Shown here in pieces: positions 32,890-41,700 of a DNA stretch of 64,000 bases; the stretch's first letter is position 1; every line of letters starts with the position of its first letter. This stretch comes from Streptomyces lasiicapitis (GTDB lineage: Bacteria > Actinomycetota > Actinomycetes > Streptomycetales > Streptomycetaceae). The stretch lies in the NCBI RefSeq assembly GCF_014646335.1, contig NZ_BMNG01000011.1, positions 248,001 to 312,000 on the forward strand. Direction: 5' to 3'. The translations under genes and the position numbers were made by a program. The notes beneath the pieces are model-generated. The model worked only from the letters and a program-made list of their open reading frames with translations, made no database searches and was not told where the DNA came from.

Positions 32890-32926
32890 CGACCGCCTCC
32901 GGCCCTTTGCGGGCCGGAGGCGGTCG
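32890..32926 (-). terminator. Terminator of the lytic transglycosylase gene
   Basis: Perfect 16-bp stem CGACCGCCTCCGGCCC, loop TTTGC, then its complement. It starts 37 bases past the stop of the transglycosylase gene and separates it from the SPW_0924/DUF3068 operon, whose promoter must lie just downstream of the hairpin. Confidence 0.85.
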
Positions 32927-32963
32927 GGTGCTGCGTGCGGGTGGTGCGCGAGCGGAGGGCTTG

Positions 32964-34700
32964 TCACGCGGCGGGCGCGGCCACCTTCAGTTCGACGGTG
33001 ATCGTGGCGCCGCCGTTGGTGACGATGCGTACGAAGTACGTCCCGGCGGTGTCGTCGGCGTACATCTTCGGCAGCAGCAGCTTGCCGTCCTCGTCGGTCT
33101 TGAGGCCCTTGAGGGTGCGCACGGGCTTGCCGTCGGCGTCCTTGAAGTAGGGGCCCTTGTCGTTCGCGGTGCCGTTCTGCGCCGACTTGATCATCGTGGC
33201 GGTGGCGGCGACGCCCGCGGCGCTCTCGCCCTTGTACGTCGCCTCGACCTCGACCTGGTCGGCGAACTCCTTGCCGGGCTCGCAGACCAGTGCCTTGTCG
33301 CTGGTGCGCTCCAGCTTGTCGGCCTGGCGGGCGGTGACGGTCGCGGGCACCTCGACGGCGGTCAGGGAGCGGTCCACGACCCGGGCGCGGACGGTGAACC
33401 CGCCGGTCCGCTCGCCCGCCTCGATGACGGGCGCCGTGGCCGTGCCGGTGCCGGTCGTGGTGACGGTGACGCTGCGCGCGCCGCCCTCGAACCGGGTGTC
33501 GGTGTCACCGGAGATGGTGAACCGGACCTTGACCTTGGGCACGCCCCGGCCGGAGCCGGTCTCCGCCTTGGCCGCGACGCGCCCGGCGAAGGCGTCGCCC
33601 GCGGTCGCCGTCAGCTCCGCGGCACCCGCGTTCTCCAGGCGGGCGACCTGGTCGGCGGGCTTCGGGGGCTTCGGCGGCTTGGGGGGCTTCGGGGGCTCGG
33701 GCTTGTCCGGCGGCTTCGGGGTCCCGGGCCTCGTGTCGGTCTGGTCGGGCGTCTTGCCGGGCTTGCCGGGCTCCTGGGGCTCGGGCAGCGGCTTCGGCGG
33801 GGTGCTCGCCGGCGGCTTGGGCCTGAGCGGCGGGGTCGACGTGCCGGGCGAGGGCCGGTTCTCGTCGCTGCGGTCGCCCGGGAGGGAGCCGGAGCCGTCG
33901 GGGATCTCGTGGGTGCCCTTGCGGTAGTACTCCAGCCACGACAGGACCGTGTTCAGGTACTCCGTCGAGCGGTTGTAGCTGAGGATCGCGGCGTGCAGGT
34001 CGTCCTTGACGGCGAGGTCGCGGCCGTTCGCGCACAGGTAGTGGGCGGCGCCGAGCGCGGCGTCGTAGATGTTGTTCGGGTCCTTCTTGCCGTCGGCGTT
34101 GCCGTCCTGCTGCCAGTTCTCCCAGGTGGAGGGGATGAACTGCATGGGGCCGACGGCGCGGTCGTGCGTGGTGTCGCCGTCGAACGCGCCGCCGTCGGTG
34201 TCGGTGATCTTCGCGAAGCCGTTGCCGTTGAGGACCGGGCCGAGGATCGGCGTGAGCGTCGTGCCGTCGGCGTCGACGCGGCCGCCGCGGGCCTGGCCGG
34301 ACTCGACCTTGCCGATGGCGGCGAGCAGTTGCCAGGGCAGGTTGCAGCCGGGCCGGGACATGCGCACGGCCGCTTCGGCCTTCTTGTACGCCTCCAGGAC
34401 CGTGGCGGGCAGGCCCGCTTCGGGGTCGCCGGTGCCGACGCCGCCACCGCCGGGCTTGGCGGTCGGCGGGACGGGGCTGTGCAGGGGCGGGAGGTCCGTG
34501 TAGTACGGCGAGTTGCCGGTGGCGGAGTCGCCGTCCGGCGAGGGCGAGGAGTCCGCGGCGCCGGCGCCCGCGCGGTCGTCACGCGCCTGGTCGGTCGTCG
34601 CGCCAGGGGCCTGCGAGGCGGCCAGCGCCGCCACCGCCGCGGCGGCGACCGCGGTGGTCATCGCGGTCCTGCGCATCCGCTTGCCGAATACCGCCGCCAT
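32964..34700 (-). CDS. Secreted lytic transglycosylase with Ig-like C-terminal domains
   Basis: A 578-residue exported protein. A signal segment (about 9-32, RRTAMTTAVAAAAVAALAAS) is followed by an acidic linker, then a lytic murein transglycosylase domain of the SLT_2 type (about 95-265): LPWQLLAAIGKVESGQARGG with the catalytic Glu in KVESG, then VGPMQFIPSTWENWQQDGNADGKKDPNNIYDAALGAAHYLC. A Pro/Lys-rich spacer (PEPPKPPKPPKPPKP) leads to two Ig/invasin-like beta domains. It cleaves peptidoglycan glycan strands; the C-terminal domains probably bind the wall or position the enzyme. The ATG at 34700 is preceded by GGGGAGGG. Confidence 0.85.
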   Translation of the reverse strand: MAAVFGKRMRRTAMTTAVAAAAVAALAASQAPGATTDQARDDRAGAGAADSSPSPDGDSATGNSPYYTDLPPLHSPVPPTAKPGGGGVGTGDPEAGLPATVLEAYKKAEAAVRMSRPGCNLPWQLLAAIGKVESGQARGGRVDADGTTLTPILGPVLNGNGFAKITDTDGGAFDGDTTHDRAVGPMQFIPSTWENWQQDGNADGKKDPNNIYDAALGAAHYLCANGRDLAVKDDLHAAILSYNRSTEYLNTVLSWLEYYRKGTHEIPDGSGSLPGDRSDENRPSPGTSTPPLRPKPPASTPPKPLPEPQEPGKPGKTPDQTDTRPGTPKPPDKPEPPKPPKPPKPPKPADQVARLENAGAAELTATAGDAFAGRVAAKAETGSGRGVPKVKVRFTISGDTDTRFEGGARSVTVTTTGTGTATAPVIEAGERTGGFTVRARVVDRSLTAVEVPATVTARQADKLERTSDKALVCEPGKEFADQVEVEATYKGESAAGVAATATMIKSAQNGTANDKGPYFKDADGKPVRTLKGLKTDEDGKLLLPKMYADDTAGTYFVRIVTNGGATITVELKVAAPAA

Positions 34701-34946
34701 GTCCGTGTATCCCTCCCCTTGACGACCCTGCCCGTCGCCGCCCCGGGCGCACCCGCGCGCCACCTGGGCCGACTCAGGCGACACTACGACAACTTCCAAA
34801 GCCTAGACACCTGTTCGTGCCCGATTTTCCCGGGTTGGCGCGTCACAGCCCTGTCCCGGTTCCCCGTTGTTGCGCCCCGGATCCTTCTCGTTCACCGAAG
34901 GCTCGCCCGGGGCGCACTGTTTGCCCACAACTTCGGGCTTGTACGG

Positions 34947-37703
34947 CTAGTGAGCGGCCGATTCCCAGTCCGGCCCCACGCCCACCGACACGTCCAGCGG
35001 CGCCCGCAGCGAGACCGCCCCGGCCATCTCCCGGCGGACCAGCTCCTCCACGGCCGCCCGCTCGCCGGGGGCGATCTCCAGGACGATTTCGTCGTGGACC
35101 TGGAGCAGCATCCGCGAGGTCAGCTTCGCCTCCGTCAGCGCGCGGTCCACGTTCAGCATGGCGATCTTGACGATGTCCGCGGCCGTGCCCTGGATCGGCG
35201 CGTTCAGCGCCATCCGCTCGGCCATCTCGCGCCGCTGCCGGTTGTCGCTGTTGAGGTCGGGCAGATAGCGGCGCCGGCCCAGCATCGTCTCCGTGTACCC
35301 CGTCGCGCGGGCGTCGTCGACGACGCGGCGCAGATAGTCGCGTACGCCGCCGAAGCGCTCGAAGTAGGTGTCCATCAGGGCGCGGGCCTCGCCCGCCTCG
35401 ATGCCGAGCTGCCCGGAGAGGCCGAAGGCCGAGAGGCCGTACGCCAATCCGTACGACATCGCCTTGATCTTGCGGCGCATCTCCGCGTCGACCGCGGAGC
35501 GCTCCACGCCGAACACCTGGGATGCGACCGTGGTGTGCAGGTCCTCGCCGGAGGTGAACGCCTCGATGAGGCCCTCGTCCTCCGACAGGTGGGCCATGAC
35601 GCGCAGTTCGATCTGGCTGTAGTCCGTCGTCATCAGGGACTCGAAGCCCTCGCCGACGACGAAGCCGCGGCGGATGGCCCGGCCCTCGTCGGTGCGCACC
35701 GGGATGTTCTGCAGGTTCGGCTCGGTCGACGACAGGCGGCCCGTGGCGGCCACGGTCTGGTTGTACGTCGTGTGGATGCGGCCGTCCGCGGCGATCGACT
35801 TGACCAGGCCCTCGACGGTGACGCGCAGCTTGGCCTGCTCGCGGTGGCGGAGCATGATCACGGGCAGTTCGTTGTCCGTCTGGGCGGCGAGCCAGGCCAG
35901 GGCGTCGGCGTCCGTGGTGTACCCCGTCTTGGTCTTCTTCGTCTTGGGCAGGCCCAGCTCGCCGAAGAGGACTTCCTGGAGCTGCTTGGGCGAGCCGAGG
36001 TTGAACTCGTGGCCCGCGGCCGCGTGCGCCTCCTTCACCGCCTGCTGCACGGCGCCCGCGAACTGCTGCTCCATGGACTCCAGATGGGCGCGGTCCGCCG
36101 CGATGCCGTGCCGCTCCAGGCGGGCCAGGAGGGTGGACGTGGGCAGCTCGATGTCCTTGAGGAGGTCCGCGGCGTTCACCTCCTTGAGGCGGTCGCCGAA
36201 GGCCGTGCCCAGGTCGAGGATGGTGCGGGCCCGCACCATCAGCGTGTCCGCCTCGGCGCCGTCCTCGTCCTCGGCGCCGAACGCGAGCTGGCCGTCGGCC
36301 GCCGCGGGCACCAGCTCACGGCCCAGATACTCCAGGGACAGCGCGTCCAGGTCGAAGGAGCGGCGGCCCGGCTTGACCAGATACGCCGCGAGCGCGGTGT
36401 CCATGGTGATGCCGTCGACGCTCCAGCCGTGCTCGGCGAAGACCCGCATGACGCCCTTGGCGTTGTTCAGGACCTTGGGCTTCTCCGCGTCGGCGAGCCA
36501 GGCCGCGAAGGCGTTCTCGTCGGCCTCGTCGAGCCGCGCCGGGTCGAACCAGGCCGCCGCGCCTCCGGCCGCCGCGAGCGCGACCTCGGTGACCGAGCCT
36601 GTGCCCAGCTGCCAGGTGTCGACGGTGGCCAGGCCGAGGACCGCCTTGCCGTGCTCGGCGAGCCAGGGCGCGAGCTCGCCGGAGCCGAGCACCGAGCCGT
36701 CCAGGTCGATGCCCTCGGCGGCCGGTGCCTCCTCGACCTCCTCGGCGCCCGGGTCCACGGCCAGGAGGCGCTCGCGCAGCGAGGGGTTGCGGATCTCCAG
36801 GGTGTCCAGGACCATCGCGACGCCCTTGCGGTCGTACGGAGCGCGCTCCAGGTCGTCGACCCCCTTGGGCAGCTCGACGTCGCGCACCATCTCCGTCAGG
36901 CGACGGTTGAGCTTCACCGCGTCCAGGTGGTCGCGGAAGTTCTGCCCCGCCTTGCCCTTGACCTCGTCGGCGCGCTCCACCAGCTCCGCGAACGAACCGA
37001 ACTGGTTGATCCACTTCGCGGCCGTCTTCTCGCCGACACCGGGGATGCCCGGGAGGTTGTCCGACGGGTCGCCGCGCAGCGCCGCGAAGTCGGGGTACTG
37101 CGCGGGGGTGAGGCCGTACTTCTCCTCGACCTTCTCCGGGGTGAAGCGCGTCAGCTCCGAGACGCCCTTCGTCGGATAAAGGACCGTCACGTGCTCGCTG
37201 ATGAGCTGGAAGGAGTCACGGTCGCCGGTGACGATGAGGACCTCGAAGCCGGCGGCCTCGGCCTGCGTGGCCAGCGTGGCGATGACGTCGTCCGCCTCGA
37301 AGCCGTCGACCGCGAAGCGCACCGCGCTCATCGCGTCGAGCAGCTCGCCGATCAGCTCGACCTGGCCCTTGAACTCGTCGGGGGTCTTGGAGCGGTTCGC
37401 CTTGTACTCCGTGAACTCCTCGGAGCGCCAGGTCTTGCGCGAGACGTCGAAGGCCACCGCGAAGTGCGTGGGCGCCTCGTCGCGCAGCGTGTTCGCCAGC
37501 ATCGACGCGAAGCCGTAGATCGCGTTCGTCGGCTGGCCCGTCGCCGTCGTGAAGTTCTCCGCGGGCAGCGCGAAGAACGCCCGGTACGCCAGGGAGTGCC
37601 CGTCCATCAGGAGCAGGCGCGGACGCTCGCCGCCGGTCGGGCTCGCCTTCTTCGCCGTCTTGCCGGCGGGCGCGGACTTCTTCTTCGCTGCTGTTTCTGC
37701 CAC
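34947..37703 (-). CDS. polA: DNA polymerase I
   Basis: A 918-residue family A polymerase for Okazaki-fragment processing and repair. The N-terminal 5'-3' exonuclease (about 35-310) has LLLMDGHSLAYRAFFALP, FDGFEADDVIATLA-type and VTGDRDSFQLISEHV motifs, then PGIPGVGEKTA. The central 3'-5' exonuclease-like domain lacks the acidic DxE ligands, so proofreading is probably lost, as in other actinobacterial enzymes. Polymerase motifs A (TTDYSQIELRVMAH), B (RRKIKAMSYGLAYG) and C (LLQVHDEIVLE) are intact. I chose the GTG at 37703, preceded by AGGATCGG; the N-terminus is an Ala/Lys-rich extension. It is divergent from the FdhF-like gene. Confidence 0.97.
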   Translation of the reverse strand: MAETAAKKKSAPAGKTAKKASPTGGERPRLLLMDGHSLAYRAFFALPAENFTTATGQPTNAIYGFASMLANTLRDEAPTHFAVAFDVSRKTWRSEEFTEYKANRSKTPDEFKGQVELIGELLDAMSAVRFAVDGFEADDVIATLATQAEAAGFEVLIVTGDRDSFQLISEHVTVLYPTKGVSELTRFTPEKVEEKYGLTPAQYPDFAALRGDPSDNLPGIPGVGEKTAAKWINQFGSFAELVERADEVKGKAGQNFRDHLDAVKLNRRLTEMVRDVELPKGVDDLERAPYDRKGVAMVLDTLEIRNPSLRERLLAVDPGAEEVEEAPAAEGIDLDGSVLGSGELAPWLAEHGKAVLGLATVDTWQLGTGSVTEVALAAAGGAAAWFDPARLDEADENAFAAWLADAEKPKVLNNAKGVMRVFAEHGWSVDGITMDTALAAYLVKPGRRSFDLDALSLEYLGRELVPAAADGQLAFGAEDEDGAEADTLMVRARTILDLGTAFGDRLKEVNAADLLKDIELPTSTLLARLERHGIAADRAHLESMEQQFAGAVQQAVKEAHAAAGHEFNLGSPKQLQEVLFGELGLPKTKKTKTGYTTDADALAWLAAQTDNELPVIMLRHREQAKLRVTVEGLVKSIAADGRIHTTYNQTVAATGRLSSTEPNLQNIPVRTDEGRAIRRGFVVGEGFESLMTTDYSQIELRVMAHLSEDEGLIEAFTSGEDLHTTVASQVFGVERSAVDAEMRRKIKAMSYGLAYGLSAFGLSGQLGIEAGEARALMDTYFERFGGVRDYLRRVVDDARATGYTETMLGRRRYLPDLNSDNRQRREMAERMALNAPIQGTAADIVKIAMLNVDRALTEAKLTSRMLLQVHDEIVLEIAPGERAAVEELVRREMAGAVSLRAPLDVSVGVGPDWESAAH

Positions 37704-37826
37704 GCCCCCGATCCTGCCACGCCCCACTGACAGTCCGGCCATCCACAGCCCGGCCGGGGGTTGTGTCAGTCGTGCGTGGGAGGATCGGAGACGTACGTCA
37801 CGTATGCGCTCGAAGAGGAGCAGGCC

Positions 37827-40106
37827 ATGGCAAGCAAGCCGCCCAAGGGCGATCCGGTCCAGGACGCGCCGCAGGTCACGGACGCCCAGCACGCGGCGGC
37901 CGGTCTGCCCGCCATCGGTCACACCCTGCGCATGGCGCAGCAGCAGATGGGCGTGCGGCGCACGGCGCTGACGCTGCTTCGCGTCAATCAGAAGGACGGC
38001 TTCGACTGCCCCGGCTGCGCCTGGCCCGAGCCGGAGCACCGGCACAAGGCGGAGTTCTGCGAGAACGGCGCGAAGGCCGTCGCGGAGGAGGCCACGCTGC
38101 GCCGCGTCACGCCGGACTTCTTCGCCGCGCACCCGGTCGCCGACCTCGCCACCCGCAGTGGGTACTGGCTGGGCCAGCAGGGCCGCCTCACCCACCCCAT
38201 GTATCTGGCGGAGGGCTCCGACCATTACGAGGCGGTGCCCTGGGAGCGGGCCTTCGACATCGTCGCCGAGGAGCTCGCCGCCCTCGGCTCGCCCGACGAG
38301 GCCCTCTTCTATACGTCGGGGCGCACGAGCAACGAGGCGGCGTTCCTGTACCAGTTGTTCGCGCGCGAGCTCGGCACGAACAATCTGCCCGACTGCTCGA
38401 ACATGTGCCACGAGTCGTCGGGCTCGGCCCTCACCGAGACCCTCGGCGTCGGCAAGGGCAGCGTCCTCCTCGAAGACCTCTACAAGGCGGACCTGATCAT
38501 CGTCGCCGGGCAGAACCCCGGCACGAACCACCCGCGCATGCTCTCCGCCCTGGAGAAGGCGAAGAACAACGGCGCGAAGATCATCACGGTGAATCCGCTG
38601 CCCGAGGCCGGCCTGGAGCGCTTCAAGAACCCGCAGACCCCCCAGGGCATGCTCAAGGGCACCGCCCTCACCGACCTGTTCCTGCAGATCCGCCTCGGCG
38701 GCGACCAGGCCCTCTTCCGCCTCCTCAACAAGCTCGTCCTGGAGACGGACGGCGCCGTCGACGAGGAGTTCGTACGCGAACACACCCATGGGTACGAGGA
38801 GTTCGTGGCCGCCGCGCGCGCCGCCGACTGGGACGAGACGCTGACGGCCACCGGCCTGGACCGCGCCCGCATCGAGGAAGCCCTGCGCATGGTGCTCGCC
38901 TCGAAGCGCACGGTGGTGTGCTGGGCGATGGGCCTGACCCAGCACAAGCACGCGGTGCCCACCATCCGCGAGGTCGTCAACTTCCTGCTGCTGCGGGGCA
39001 ACATCGGGCGGCCCGGCGCGGGCGTGTGCCCCGTGCGCGGCCACTCCAACGTGCAGGGCGACCGCACGATGGGCATCTTCGAGCGGCCCGCGCCCGCGTT
39101 CCTCGACGCCCTGGAGAAGGAGTTCGGCTTCGCGCCGCCGCGCCACCACGGCCTGGACGTCGTGCGCGCCATCCGCGCGCTGCGCGACGGCGAGGCGAAG
39201 GTCTTCTTCGCCATGGGCGGCAACTTCGTGTCCGCGTCGCCCGACACGGAGGTCACGGAGGCGGCCATGCGGCGCGCACGGCTGACGGTGCACGTGTCCA
39301 CGAAGCTCAACCGCTCGCACGCCGTCACCGGCACGCGCGCCCTGATCCTGCCCACGTTGGGTCGCACGGAGCGCGATCTCCAGGGGAGCGGCGAGCAGTT
39401 CGTGACCGTCGAGGACTCCATGGGCATGGTGCACGCCTCGCGCGGGCGCCTGGAGCCCGCGAGCCCGCACCTGCTGTCCGAGCCCGCCATCGTGTGCCGC
39501 CTCGCCCGCAGCGTCCTCGGCCCCGAATCGGCCACGCCCTGGGAGGAGTTCGAGAAGGACTACGCCACGGTGCGCGACCGCATCGCGCGCGTGGTGCCCG
39601 GCTTCGAGGACTTCAACGCCCGCGTCGCCGACCCGGCGGGCTTCGCGCTCCCGCACGCCCCGCGCGACGAACGCCGCTTCCCCACGGCCACCGGCAAGGC
39701 CAACTTCACGGCCGCGCCCGTCGAGTACCCCACGGTCCCCGAGGGCCGCCTGCTGCTGCAGACCCTGCGCTCCCACGACCAGTACAACACCACCATCTAC
39801 GGCCTCGACGACCGCTACCGAGGCATCAAGAACGGCCGCCGCGTCGTCCTGGTCAACCCCGACGACGCCCGCGAGCTCGGCCTCGCCGACGGCGCGTACA
39901 CCGACCTCGTCAGCGAGTGGCAGGACGGCGTCGAGCGGCGCGCACCCGGATTCCGCATCGTGCACTACCCGACGGCACGCGGCTGCGCGGCGGCGTACTA
40001 CCCCGAGACCAACGTGCTGGTGCCGCTGGACGCCACGGCCGACACGAGCAACACCCCCGCCAGCAAGTCCGTGGTCGTACGCCTGGAACAATCGGCGACC
40101 GACTGA
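37827..40106 (+). CDS. FdhF/YdeP family molybdopterin oxidoreductase
   Basis: A 759-residue protein of the formate-dehydrogenase-like YdeP group. The N-terminus has a Cys cluster (GFDCPGCAWPEPEHRHKAEFCENG) and the core is a molybdopterin-binding fold (LFYTSGRTSNEAAFLYQLFARELGTNNLPDCSNMCHESSGSAL, then IIVAGQNPGTNHPRMLSALEKAK, then GRPGAGVCPVRGHSNVQGDRTMGI). The C-terminal domain (LLLQTLRSHDQYNTTIYGLDDRYRGI...) binds the second pyranopterin. A typical [4Fe-4S] ferredoxin motif is not seen, as is usual for this group. The ATG at 37827 has GAGGAG upstream. E. coli YdeP is linked to acid resistance; the physiological substrate here is not known. Confidence 0.88.
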   Translation: MASKPPKGDPVQDAPQVTDAQHAAAGLPAIGHTLRMAQQQMGVRRTALTLLRVNQKDGFDCPGCAWPEPEHRHKAEFCENGAKAVAEEATLRRVTPDFFAAHPVADLATRSGYWLGQQGRLTHPMYLAEGSDHYEAVPWERAFDIVAEELAALGSPDEALFYTSGRTSNEAAFLYQLFARELGTNNLPDCSNMCHESSGSALTETLGVGKGSVLLEDLYKADLIIVAGQNPGTNHPRMLSALEKAKNNGAKIITVNPLPEAGLERFKNPQTPQGMLKGTALTDLFLQIRLGGDQALFRLLNKLVLETDGAVDEEFVREHTHGYEEFVAAARAADWDETLTATGLDRARIEEALRMVLASKRTVVCWAMGLTQHKHAVPTIREVVNFLLLRGNIGRPGAGVCPVRGHSNVQGDRTMGIFERPAPAFLDALEKEFGFAPPRHHGLDVVRAIRALRDGEAKVFFAMGGNFVSASPDTEVTEAAMRRARLTVHVSTKLNRSHAVTGTRALILPTLGRTERDLQGSGEQFVTVEDSMGMVHASRGRLEPASPHLLSEPAIVCRLARSVLGPESATPWEEFEKDYATVRDRIARVVPGFEDFNARVADPAGFALPHAPRDERRFPTATGKANFTAAPVEYPTVPEGRLLLQTLRSHDQYNTTIYGLDDRYRGIKNGRRVVLVNPDDARELGLADGAYTDLVSEWQDGVERRAPGFRIVHYPTARGCAAAYYPETNVLVPLDATADTSNTPASKSVVVRLEQSATD

Positions 40107-40188
40107 GCGTTCGCTCAGCAACCGGCGCGCCACCTCGGTGGCCGCCGCTGTCGTAGTCAGGTGTCGTCGACGAACGGAGCCCGGCCCC

Positions 40189-40686
40189 ATGGGTGAGCAG
40201 CACACGACCAAGTTCCCGCAAGAGGTCATCGACGAGTACGCCGCGCTCGGCGTCGACCTGCCCGCCCTGTTCTCCGCCGGCCACCTCGGCAGCCGCATGG
40301 GCGTGCGGATCCTCGAGGCCTCCGCCGAGCGCGTGGTCGGCACCATGCCCGTCGAGGGCAACACCCAGCCGTACGGCCTGCTGCACGGCGGCGCGTCCGC
40401 GGTCCTCGCCGAGACCCTCGGGTCGATCGGCTCGATGCTCCACGGCGGCAGCAAGAAGCTCGCCGTCGGCGTCGACCTGAACTGCTCCCACCACCGCGGC
40501 GTGCGCTCCGGCCTCGTCACGGGCGTCGCCACCCCCGTACACCGCGGCCGCTCCACGGCCACGTACGAGATCGTCATCACCGACGAGAACGACAAGCGCG
40601 TCTGCAGCGCCCGCCTGACCTGCATGCTGCGCCCGGTGGACGCGGCCACGGACCCGGCCCGCGCGGGCGGCGGCACGGCGGCCTGA
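40189..40686 (+). CDS. PaaI-family hotdog thioesterase
   Basis: A 165-residue hotdog-fold protein. The hotdog signature is in NTQPYGLLHGGASAVLAETLGSIGSM, with the conserved HGG turn and the catalytic acid Glu on the following helix; VGVDLNCSHHRGVRSGLVTGVATPVHRGRSTATYEI completes the sheet. This fits the PaaI/YbgC-type acyl-CoA (often hydroxyphenylacetyl- or benzoyl-CoA) thioesterases. ATG at 40189; GGAG lies about 11 bases upstream. Confidence 0.88.
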   Translation: MGEQHTTKFPQEVIDEYAALGVDLPALFSAGHLGSRMGVRILEASAERVVGTMPVEGNTQPYGLLHGGASAVLAETLGSIGSMLHGGSKKLAVGVDLNCSHHRGVRSGLVTGVATPVHRGRSTATYEIVITDENDKRVCSARLTCMLRPVDAATDPARAGGGTAA

Positions 40687-40774
40687 ACCCGACGGGCGGG
40701 CGGGGGCGGGTGAGTGCGCGGGCATTGCCCGAGCCCCGCACCCCGCACCCCGCACCCCGCCCTGGCGTCCCCGT

Positions 40775-41036
40775 ATGAGGCCCCGCAGGATCCTCCGCGC
40801 GCTCGCCCTCGCCGCCGCCCTGTGCGCCCTGCCCGCCACCGCCGGCTGCACGGACTCCGGCGCCGCCCCGGAGCGCGCCCCCGCCCCGCACTCCACATCG
40901 CCCGAGGACATCTGCGCGTCCTCATCCTCAACTGCGTCACGGGACCGCTGCGGGCCGGAAGTTGATGGAGCGCCAGACCCGCGAGAAGTGCGCGGACCGC
41001 TACCGGGACGGCGGGCCCGGCGGCAATCCCTGGTAG
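40775..41036 (+). pseudogene. Decayed small lipoprotein gene
   Basis: The start encodes a convincing lipoprotein signal (MRPRRILRALALAAALCALPATAGC, lipobox Cys at 25) followed by SPEDICAS, the beginning of a small Streptomyces lipoprotein family. The frame then becomes low-complexity. The family-like C-terminus (LMERQTREKCADRYRDGGPG, then NPW and a TAG at 41034) is found in another frame from about 40963. A conserved middle of about 60-70 residues is absent. The simplest reading is a deletion plus frameshift. The frame that stays open to 41305 shows no conserved features. The family likeness is from memory. Confidence 0.55.
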
Positions 41037-41700
41037 CGCGCGGGCGGACGCGACGGCTCCGTTCGGCCCTGTCACCGCATAGCGGACATGAGTCGTCACC
41101 ATCCGTATCCAGGGCGCGCCGAGCGAGCCCCGCCCCCTCCGTAAGCCGCCGCGGGCCCTCACTCGCTCCGGACCCGTGCGCCGCCGTGGTCTTCACGGCA
41201 AAAACAGGAGTGCTGCGCAATAACACTCCTGACCGAGCACATTCGCGAAAACGGAAAAGTGCCCCGGAATCCCGGGCTCCCTTTCCCTGCGGTAACGCTG
41301 CGTAATGCGCGTGCAATCCCCTCGCGACCCACCTGAAGCACCCGGAACACACAAAAGATCATTTCCGCGTGCGCGGACCCGCATACGCCCCGAACACCGC
41401 TGTCATGAGTCAAACCGCTAAACGGTCCTGCCGGTTCCCGGCGGGCGGGATCTGCCGAAGCGTACGTATTCCGCCACAACCGCCCCCCGAGTTCCGCCCC
41501 GGAATAGTCCGCGGCATAACAAGAGCGTCACAGCCTTGCCTCGACCACTCCACCTGGATCAAATGCCCCCTTAGAGTCACGGCCAGTCACCGCGCCGCCG
41601 GGCGCGAACTGAATTGCACGGCCCTGTACCACCACCAGTACGGCCCGGCGATCTTCACGGCACCTCCGCTGAGGTGGCCGCGCCAGGGAAAGGACCCATC
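41037..41700. other. Long intergenic region upstream of the liv operon
   Basis: This 664-base stretch has no coding sequence that I believe. Its base composition is locally less GC-rich (41190-41440, with runs like GGCAAAAACAGG), typical of a regulatory region. The last 160 bases must hold the livK promoter and any amino-acid-responsive operator. I see no named riboswitch or tRNA in it. Confidence 0.6.
41536..41564 (+). promoter_or_regulatory. Possible promoter of the liv operon
   Basis: TTGCCT, a 17-base spacer and TCAAAT. The match is moderate (5 of 6 vegetative -35 bases; a -10 without TA at the front). The predicted start point near 41571 gives a leader of about 130 nt before livK. Confidence 0.35.

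Noticed and set aside
34701..34946. A ydaO/c-di-AMP riboswitch upstream of the lytic transglycosylase.
   Set aside because: Known for some Streptomyces cell-wall hydrolase genes, but I could not match the conserved core in this leader.
32907..37730. A plus-strand open frame of about 1600 codons antisense to the transglycosylase and polA genes.
   Set aside because: Composition is Arg/Val/Gly-rich without any family motif; the minus strand carries two unmistakable genes. High-GC DNA leaves long open antisense frames.
34947..41162. The minus-strand frame of polA stays open for thousands of bases upstream of the gene.
   Set aside because: Only the part below 37703 shows DNA polymerase I motifs; the upstream part is antisense to the FdhF-like and thioesterase genes.
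40775..41305. A 176-residue lipoprotein reading straight through.
   Set aside because: After residue 50 the frame is low-complexity Arg/Ser/Pro text, while conserved-looking residues lie in another frame, so decay is more likely.
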